From Penelope pileata (lineage: Eukaryota > Chordata > Aves > Galliformes > Cracidae), in the NCBI GenBank assembly GCA_013396635.1, contig WBMW01003926.1, positions 679,850 through 743,849 on the forward strand: a DNA stretch of 64,000 bases, in the 5' to 3' direction. Both the position numbers and the translations under genes were made by a program. The notes beneath the pieces are model-generated. The model ran no database searches and was not told the origin of the DNA. It was given only the letters and a program-made list of their open reading frames with translations. Below, in pieces: positions 56,701 to 64,000 of this stretch (position 1 is the stretch's first letter; every line of letters starts with the position of its first letter).

Positions 56701-59700
56701 AAGCCCTCAGTGCTCTTCTGGCTTCCATCTCGAGGAAAGGAATGATGCTGAGTTGGGGTATTTGGCCCCTTCTGCTTGGAGAGCAGGTTGGTGTAACTAA
56801 GCCCATCCTTCTGGTAGGATCCATGGCACCCTCCTGCCACCGCTGTGTGCTCCGTGCTCTCCTTCGAGCACTCAGGAGCTGTGCTCAGGGAGGCCAGGGC
56901 ACTGCTCATCTCATCGTGCCCTGCCTGGAAAAAGGGGAGAAGCTGCCGTGGAACCACAGCAATGCAGCTGGAGAGGCTCGAGAGCTGGCATGGTCACCAG
57001 TGTGACCTCAAGCAGAAGATGGCAGGGCCCATTGTTCCCAGCTCTTCCAGGCCAGCTGGCAGCAGCCTGTGGAGGGACACGGGGTTTTTGCTGCTGTGGA
57101 ACTGCTGTCCTTGTCTGAGGTGTCCTCAGATAAAAGCGTGGGCTGCTCCTGTGCTGGAGGCATGGCTGATGGTCTCTGTGCACTGTGCGTCCTTCATGGG
57201 GGTGCTGGGGAATGGCATCTGCCTCCTGCTCATCCCACCTGTAGGGAGGAGGCTGTCCTGCTCCTGTCCCACCTTGGGCCCTGGGGTTCCAGAGGGGATG
57301 TGGAGGTGTGTGGGTGGGCACTGAGTGCCATGTGCTCCACCTGGAGGTGCCTTTTGCTTGGGAGCATCTCTCTGCAGCTTGGAGCAAGGAGCTTCTCTCC
57401 AGGAGATGTGGAGGTGGTGATGTATCAGGTCCGAAGCCCTCAGCTCCACTCCTGGCCTCTTCTAACAGGCAGAGGGATGGCTCCGAGCATCAGCCCAGGG
57501 TGCTCCTCTGCCTGGTGTGGGACAGCCCTGCTGCCAGCTCAGTGTCTGCCTGGGTCACACCGCCTTTCCCAAGAGCCTGCCCATGAGTGCTTCCCCAGGT
57601 CACTGTCAGGAGCACAACACGCAGCAATGCAGCCACAGCCTCCATCCTGACCCCTCCTGGGACCTTTCTGAGCACTTGGCATCCCCGTCTCGCCTGGGAG
57701 GCGGCAGCAATGAGTAAGGCCTTCTGCTTGCACAGTGCGGCTCTGCCAGAGCGGCGTGGCTGTGACCCTTCACCTGTCTGGGTTTCTCTGAGTGCTCCAT
57801 CTGAGATGACATCAGCCTCTTTCATCCCTTGGTGCTCTCATAGTGCTGGAGCAGACGTGCACGGAGGGAGCATCCAGCCTGGGAGCTCTGTGTCCTGCAC
57901 CCAGGGCTTCCTGCCCTCTCCAGTGGAGAACTGGAGGAGCCTCCATCCATTCCTACACTCTTCGAATCTTCCTCCTCCAGCAGACAGCTGCTGTGTGATC
58001 CCTGCCTTGGAGGGGCAGCTGCTGAGGGCTCGCTAAAGCTCAAAACTGCTCCATCCAAGGGCTGATGATTCCCATGGGCCCACAGGTCCTGGCTGAGCAG
58101 GGGGCTGTGCCAGGGACCTGCTGTTATAGGAAATCACAGAGCACCCCAGTGGTGGTCCTGGTGGCACGGGGTGGTCTCAGTGGGGCTGGTGAGAGCCTCC
58201 TCACAGATCTCACCCCAGCTCTTCCTCCCAGGGTGGATGGGGAGGTCTGGAACACAGTTCATGGGGTGTAGTCCCCAAATTGTGCCCTGCTCTGATGCTT
58301 GGTGCTGGGTCTGTGGGGAGAGGAGGAGTCAGTCTGGATGCACCTGCAGCTGAGTGAGGCCTGAGTCTGTGTCAGGGTGGAACACCATTCCCCCTTGTGT
58401 AGGGAGAGCCTGAATCCATGAACTTCATGCAACAAGAAAGACTTTGATTCCATAAGAAAATAAGTATCTCAGTCTTCTGGATCTTTCAGATCTGCTGTGA
58501 GGTTATACCTAAACAAAGCTGCAGTGCTCTGTAGCTCCGTGTTAGGGCTAAGGTCATGGGATCCTAGGAAGTCATTAAAAAAAATCAGTTACAGAATCAT
58601 TGTGCTGACTTCTACAGGTACTGAAAGTGGTCCATCCCCATCTGTGGGATGTGGTGTTTGTCACCTGTCATCTCTTAGCAGCTGTGACATCTCCAGTACA
58701 CCCTCAAGGATGAGTGTTCTCGTGCTCTGAGAGCAAGTTCACTCTCTGGGGTCAGCAGGGTTAGCAAGGAGCTCGCCTGTGTGAGACATCCACTCTGGTC
58801 ACTGAAAAGCCTCCAGCTTTACAGGGGCCTGCAGCTCTTTGCAGCTCTTTCCCCAGGTCTGCAGCTGATGGGAGGTGCTAGCAGGACTTCTTTCCAGAAA
58901 GACTACAGAGATCTGAACTGCTCCAGCAGGTGTGCTTGGCAGTGCATGGCCTGCTCCTGCTGCTGTGGGCCAGCACAGACCTCTGCTCTCAGCTTCCAGC
59001 AGGCACCTGCACAGCTGCTGGCAGGAGGAACTGCTGGCTTTGGGAGGCTTGGTGCTAACAGCTCGCTGCCTGCTTGAGGGCAGGGGTCCAGATTTCTGCT
59101 CTTACCAAGACCAGGAGTGCTCCTGAGCAATCTATGCTGACTTCTTCCCAGCAGAGCTCTCCACAGCGGCTGTCCTTGGGCTCTCAGAGCAGCAGGCAGC
59201 CTGGTGCTGCAAGCCTTGCAGGATTGACTCGAGGAGAAATCCCAGAGGTGCACTGTGGACAGGACCAGTGTCACCTACTGACCCTGTCCCCATGGACAAG
59301 CAGTGAGTTATGTCATCAGATGAGTGATGGCTTTATAACTATGCAAACACTGTCTGTCCTCTTCCTAAAGCTATAGGGCTGCACAGCTGGGGGCTAAGAA
59401 AAGCCAAAGGCTGCTGCCATGGTCTCCCTCTGCTTTCTGTGGCAGCGGTCCAAGCATGAGTCTCAGGTTGCTGCTGCACTCTTAACCCTGAGACAGCGTG
59501 GTGTGCCCCAGGGAGACTGCACGGGGCAGCTGGAGCCAGCATCTCCTGCCTGCTAACCAGTGGCCTCCCCCTGTGTGCTGAAGGGCTGTTCTGCCCAGGG
59601 CTATCAGCTGGAATACCAGCTGAGGACTTGCTGTTTGCACTGCTGCTCGGAGGCTGTGGTTGTGGACTGCTCTTCTGGGAGCCAGAGCAGCGCTATAAAG

Positions 59701-62381
59701 ATGTTCAGTGGATTTTGATGCTGCACAAATCGGGGCTGAACCAAGTGCTTTCCCAGCTGGCTGTCCTTGGTGCCTGTTCCCACAGCCCCAAAGGGCCTGA
59801 ATGGAGCCTACAGGCAAACCAAGGACAGAGGAGGATTTGGAGATCTCTCAGACCTGAGATGACCACGCTCTCCTTCCACAGCTCAGGTTTCCTCCAGCTC
59901 TGGGGCTCAGTGTGGGCTATGCCACGCTTCTGTGCTGACTGGTGTCGGCCAGGACAGCAGGGTGGAGGGCTTCAGAGTCTGCCTGTAGTGCTGTTCCCTG
60001 CTGGGGGGGCTGGATACCCCCCTTTGCTGAAATAACCTCTTCCCTGCTTCCAGGTGCTACTGGAGTTCATCTACCCTCAGCCAGAGAGAGGAAACAGACA
60101 GTAAGAACTGGCTCTGGGAGCAGGGGGCTGGAGCTGCTATAATGAAACTGCTATAATGGAACAGACAACCCTGAAATCCTCCTGGCAGGAGCCTGAAGCA
60201 GGAGAAAAGCTGACTGAGGGTGCCTTGTAGATGAGTGATCCTTCACTGTGGCCTCAGTCTGGAAGCTGACAGGGAGGGCTATATACAGCAGCAGTGTAAC
60301 CAAACCTCTGCAGCAGTGCAGTGATCAGACAGTGGGCTGGTGCTGATCCCACGGGTCTGTCTGCTGCATCTGGCCATAGAGGGCCCTCTGCCTCTCTCTT
60401 CTTAAGTTCCTTCAGAATCTCTGCAGTCAGGGCATGGGCTTCATCTGAGGCTGAATGTGACCCTGGTGGGGTCTGTACCAGCTTTTTTTTTTTTTTTTNG
60501 CATGTGAAAAACAATTCTTGCTGTGGCTGTGCTGAACTGGTGTGTGACAAGTGAGCTCAGTGTGGCTCTGCCCACGTGCTGCTTGTCCTGACCACGTGTG
60601 ACCTCCTGTCCCCCTGCAGCAGGGCTTCAATGCTTGTGTCTGCTCTGTGACTCGGGAGCGTGTGCACCCTTTCCTCAACTCTGTGCTGCCTTAGACAAGG
60701 AGCCCTGCCCTGGTGTGCTGCAGCAGGGGCCTCCCTCCAGCCTGAAGGCACGTGGAAACCATTCTGCTGAACTACCAGAGTGCTGCAGGGTGTCTGAGTG
60801 TGAGCTGACAGTTCTTCAGCCCAAACGTTGGGGCTCAGTACCCTGCAGTCTGTGGAGTCTGAAGTACCAGTCCTTGTGCAACTTGCAGCTTGAGTCTGCC
60901 AGTTCCTCCTGTTGAGAAAGCTCCCAACCCAGGTTCTCTTTTGGAGGGAGTGCACGTTGCTTTGAAGAGCGGAATAGTCTGCAAGTGACGGTCGTCTAAT
61001 CCACTTGGGTCAGGTGTGCTGCACAACTTGGTAGGCTGGCTGTCCTGCTGAAACAGCCTTTTCCAGCAGGGAAATACAATCACAGAATGTGGTTTTGAGT
61101 GTCCTTAGTGACTGCTGAGTGTTAACATCCCTCTCTTAAAGTCCTTAGGTGAGCTGTTAAAGTCACCTAAGGGATAATACATGTTTTTTAATCAATGCTC
61201 TTTAAAGGAGCACCATCTTGCACTGTACCCACTTCCAAAGAGACTTTGTGCTGTAGGTGGTGTAATCCTTCAAGGTGTCAGCTGGATGCTGGCCCTCCTG
61301 TTGTGTACACCTTTACTAAGCTTAAAGGAGAGCTACAGATCATGTTAACTAATGCTCTGCAAATCTTTTCCCCTAGGTCATATTCAAAGTGAAATGCGCA
61401 GCTGATTTCAACAAGTACAAGTAAGTGATACTTTTCTAACGTTACCTTCAAGGGCTGCTTAAGGTGAATGAACACTGCAGTGTTAGGAATGGGAGCCTTG
61501 CACCCAAAGGTTGAACTGAGCTGATGCTGTACCTGGCTGTGATCTGACAAAGCTGCTCCTTGGAGCAGGACTGGGAGCTCCAAGGAAGCTGAAATGTGCT
61601 GCCTGCCTCCCTGCGTGTCATCAGCACCTCAGTGCTGCTGCTCGTAGCGAGCTAGCTGAATTCTCAAGGTCCTTCTGCGTGGTCCCATCCAAGAAAGACC
61701 TCTGGGGTAAGGCTGGAGCCAAAGGTGGGGTGTGTTTGTGCAGCCCAGGTGCTTCCTGGCCATTTCCAGGGAAACCCACAATGAAAAATGAAAGCTTTGG
61801 CTTTCAGTACAGAAGGAGCAGTGATTGTGATGACTCACAGCGTATTGACTGGAGTTAATGCAGAGCTAGAGCAACACTTGAAATCGGCGAGATAAGAGCC
61901 TGACTGTCAGAAGATGAGTCTTGTAACTCAGACTACTTACACAGCTCGTGCTGCATGAAAGCAGCTCCAACAGAAACACTCTGCAGGCTTGAGATGTCAA
62001 TCCAGCTGCTGAAGCTCCCTGTGCTGCCTGGTGTTCACAGCACGTGGAGCCCTGGGCATGCTGGGAGACCTGCTTGCTTGAGGAGGCAGGAGGGTGCTGA
62101 AGAACGACCCCAAAAATAACACAGACTCCATTTTTCTCCCCCTTCTCTCCAGGGTCCTGTTGTATCTGGGCTCCATACTTACCAGCCTCCTCTTCCTAGT
62201 TGTGAACTTAACCTGTGCAATGCTGATCCACGGGGAGGTCCCGGAAAACCAGCTCAGGTGGACGGTCCTCGCCCGCGCCCTCGTCAATGACAGCCTCTTC
62301 ATCCTCTGTGCCATCTCGCTGGCTTGTTGCATGTGCAAACTGGGAAAGATGTCTTCAGCGAATGTCTACCTCGAGTCCAAG
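53570..62381 (+). CDS. GPR137C: GPR137C, N-terminal part, exons 1-3 (3' part outside window; exon 1 broken)
   Basis: Three exons on the plus strand encode the first five transmembrane segments of a GPR137-family seven-pass protein. The family localises mainly to lysosomal membranes; its member GPR137B influences Rag GTPase/mTORC1 signalling, and GPR137C itself is little studied. The motif [18 protein letters not shown], the LNLYFAEV segment and [11 protein letters not shown] indicate the C paralogue, and the divergent neighbour TXNDC16 matches human 14q22.1. Exon 1 is split by a 1,385-bp N-bounded insertion and lacks about 40 nt, so no complete reading frame exists in this sequence as given. 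Downstream exons (expected to begin with a GMSLC-like motif) were not found before the right edge. Confidence 0.9.
54073..55107 (+). repeat. Direct duplicate, left copy (1,035 bp)
   Basis: It begins GCTGGGCACGGAGCAGAGCT and ends GGGGCTGGGTATGCTCT directly at the N at 55,108. Its partner begins right after the N at 55,419. Near identity over its whole length and N-bounded ends point to an assembly overlap and not a biological duplication. Confidence 0.9.
54712..54990 (-). repeat. CR1 LINE fragment (in left duplicate)
   Basis: It reads AGAATCACGGCATGGTTGGG, GGAAGGGACCTCACAGCCCA and, further on, CACAAAATTTCTTCTTCACA, reverse complement of a CR1 tail. The minus strand encodes [20 protein letters not shown], the CR1 ORF2 C-terminal motif. 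Confidence 0.85.
55109..55267 (+). CDS. GPR137C: GPR137C exon 1, right part (TM2-TM3)
   Basis: It resumes in frame right after the N at 55,108 with [20 protein letters not shown], then [20 protein letters not shown] and LNLYFAE, ending at the donor GTAAATCC in phase 0. [12 protein letters not shown] is the end of TM2 in the family, and [20 protein letters not shown] is TM3. Confidence 0.92.
55420..56454 (+). repeat. Direct duplicate, right copy (1,035 bp)
   Basis: Begins right after the N at 55,419 and continues smoothly past 56,454 into unique intron (CTTCTTTCTCC). This continuity suggests that it is the copy in the correct place. Confidence 0.9.
56059..56337 (-). repeat. CR1 LINE fragment (in right duplicate)
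   Basis: The same CR1 tail as at 54,712-54,990, carried along by the duplicate. No difference between the two CR1 copies was noticed. Confidence 0.85.
60054..60100 (+). other. GPR137C: Exon-like island in GPR137C intron 1 (possible alternative exon)
   Basis: A strong acceptor (CTCTTCCCTGCTTCCAG) and a good donor (GTAAGAAC) bound 47 nt with an open frame [15 protein letters not shown] and two bases of a Gln codon. Entry phase 0 and exit phase 2 are the same as those of exon 2 (44 nt). It could replace exon 2 without shifting the frame, but adding it next to exon 2 would break the frame. No similarity to known GPR137 sequence is recognised. Confidence 0.25.
60483..60499. repeat. Poly-T run ending in an N
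   Basis: Sixteen T residues followed by an N. The base call or length was not resolved here; on the minus strand it is a poly-A run. Confidence 0.95.
61377..61420 (+). CDS. GPR137C: GPR137C exon 2
   Basis: A 44-nt exon with acceptor TTTTCCCCTAG and donor GTAAGTG, phases 0 to 2. It encodes [14 protein letters not shown], the cytoplasmic/loop segment after TM3 (human C paralogue VICKVRCATELDRHK). Confidence 0.93.
61421..62152 (+). other. GPR137C: GPR137C intron 2
   Basis: A 732-bp intron with canonical GTAAGT and CTCTCCAG ends. Nothing else recognised inside. Confidence 0.85.
62153..62381 (+). CDS. GPR137C: GPR137C exon 3 (TM4-TM5)
   Basis: A 229-nt exon with acceptor CTTCTCTCCAG and donor GTAGGTGG, phases 2 to 0. 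It encodes [20 protein letters not shown] (TM4), [40 protein letters not shown] (TM5) and [12 protein letters not shown]. The VPENQ loop distinguishes it from GPR137B. Confidence 0.97.
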
Positions 62382-64000
62382 GTAGGTGGGTGCCCTGTGA
62401 ACAGCACTGGGGCTGTGCAGCCATCAGCTGGAAGCCCAGCAGGATCTGTGTGTGCTTAGAGCAGTGCTGGACCCTCCCCTGCATGTTTCAGGGGAACGTG
62501 CACCTTCTGAAGAGCACATCGTGCCTACAGCAGGACCATGTCTGCAGCTCTGCTGGCACAGCAGGACATTTATTTGCTGCTTATGCTTTTCAGGCTTTGA
62601 GGTTTCATTTAGAACTTGACTAGAAGAGTGGGTTCTCTGAGAAGCAAGAGATGCAGTTTCTTCAGTGCGTTGCCACTAAATACAGTAAAGTCTGCAGACT
62701 GATAGCTCTGACAGATGCATAACACAATTCTCTGCAAAAGGAAACTACCATTAGTGCAGTGGTAGCTGCCTGGCTTAAGCAACTTGAGGATGTGCCAAGA
62801 GTCAGGGGCAGGGAAGCCAGCTGCCTGGCTCTGATACTTTTGAACTACTGTCTTTGTACAGCAGTATAGCTTCCCACAAACTCTGAATCCTGTCCTCCCA
62901 TGTGTCAGAAAGACTCTTAGAGTCCTCTGTCAGGTGAATCTGTGGGCTTTAAGCACTGCCATGCCTGGCTCAGAGGCTACCCAGGGCTTTTGAAGGTTGT
63001 TGGATGTTGCTGTGCCCCTCAGGAGCAGGATGAAGGGGGTGACAAGCCATCTGGCAGCCAGCACTCCTACAAAGATGCTCTAGGTCAGGACAACTGCCTT
63101 GCCATTGGCTGGAGGCATCTTGCTCCTTAGCAGGTCATCTGCAGGACCACTCAAGGGGCTTCAGTTCAATGCCCTGAACCCAGGATGTGTGGGCAGTAGG
63201 AGGCTGGGACAGGCTGTTTACCAGGCTCTGGTGACAGCTGTCCCCAATGGTGCTCTGAGGTGAGGCAGGAGCCATAACCAAGCTGACAACCCCCTCAAAT
63301 CCTCACCTGCATGGACCAGGGATCCAGCCCTAGCTGGCTCTGGACACTAACTTATCAGGCTCTCAGCAGTGGTTTATGGACACAGCAACTTCCTCTAGTT
63401 ACATGCCTGAGGCTGCCTGTAGGGCCTTGCTCTTGTACAACATGCTCTGGAGAAGCCTGTTTCATCTCAGTGCTTCACAAGACAATCAGGTCGAGGTCTT
63501 GAGCATCCAAATGCTGTCTCCCTTTCCTACCTTGGAGGCATCTCCTGACTGTCAGTGTTATGGAAGAGCTGCAAAACTAGGGTGGGGATGAGCAGGAGTG
63601 TCACCCAAATGCTTGAGAATGTTGCCCTGCCTCCTGAACTCCAGCTGTGAACCTGCTGACTCTCAAAGCAATAAAACAAGTCTGGAGAAGCCCTGGTAAG
63701 TCTGCAGCCTCTGCCACAATGTGGGGTGGTCTGAGCCATTTGACACTTGAGAAAGAGGCTGCTGTTGGACTGCTGCCTGATCCCATACTGTGCTCCTTGT
63801 CTGCTGGAGCCTTGCTTTGGTAGCCTCCTCCTCTTCCCCTGAACACCAAGGGCACAGCTAACAGCGCTGGAGCAGGTTGTGTTCTTGTGCTTTGGTGGTA
63901 TCACAGGCACTTAGCTGTTAAAAGCACTTTCAAGCTGATTTGCTTTTAGGACAGTGCCTTGGAAGGCTCCAAAGCTGGGAAAACAGAGCTGGAATATCCA
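62382..64000 (+). other. GPR137C: GPR137C intron 3 (continues past the window)
   Basis: It begins at donor GTAGGTGG. No following GPR137C exon and no other exon or RNA gene is recognised up to the right edge. Confidence 0.7.

Larger units (their letters stand above)
55268..61376 (+). other. GPR137C: GPR137C intron 1
   Basis: As assembled, about 6.1 kb from the donor GTAAAT to the acceptor CCCCTAG. It contains an N at 55,419, the right copy of the 1,035-bp duplicate, a CR1 tail, an N in a poly-T run at 60,499 and an exon-like island at 60,054-60,100. No other gene is seen. Confidence 0.75.

Overview
The window reads as vertebrate nuclear DNA, most likely avian. It carries many truncated CR1 LINE tails and reverse-transcriptase remnants, short introns, a GC-rich head-to-head promoter, and simple repeats. 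A galliform such as chicken is my best guess, but this is inference. The gene pair present, TXNDC16 and GPR137C, is also adjacent in human at 14q22.1, so the synteny supports both gene names.

Layout. Positions 1-11,740 are a gene-poor flank with CR1 tails in inverted pairs, a (TA)n tract, a CCCAT-type pyrimidine minisatellite and a 20-bp minisatellite; I found no convincing exon there. Positions 11,740-46,507 hold TXNDC16 on the minus strand. I traced 19 coding exons whose splice phases all agree. They sum to 2,529 nt, giving an 842-residue protein with a start, a signal peptide, thioredoxin-like folds lacking CxxC, an acidic linker and a C-terminal HSEL. Positions 46,508-53,150 are probably TXNDC16 5' intron or leader DNA with a long CR1 and a 41-bp minisatellite. 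Positions 53,150-53,570 are a CpG- and CCAAT-rich region that looks like a shared bidirectional promoter. From 53,570 to the right edge is GPR137C on the plus strand. Exons 1 to 3 are visible, and the rest lies beyond the window.

Assembly state. There are four single-N positions (53,388, 53,722, 55,108 and 60,499) plus a fifth at 55,419. GPR137C exon 1 is split in two by a 1,385-bp segment bounded by Ns. The last 1,035 bp of that segment are repeated almost exactly at 55,420-56,454, again starting right at an N. This is most simply a misplaced or haplotypic contig, and roughly 40 nt of exon 1 appear to be missing.

How the genes relate. TXNDC16 (ERp90 family) is an ER-lumen thioredoxin-fold protein. 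GPR137C is a seven-pass membrane protein of the GPR137 (lysosomal) family. They probably share a promoter but have no known joint pathway. I found no CRISPR array, operon, prokaryotic system or intact mobile element. The features most worth a second look are the broken GPR137C exon, a possible alternative GPR137C exon with matching phases, and the non-catalytic ER thioredoxin domain with its acidic linker.
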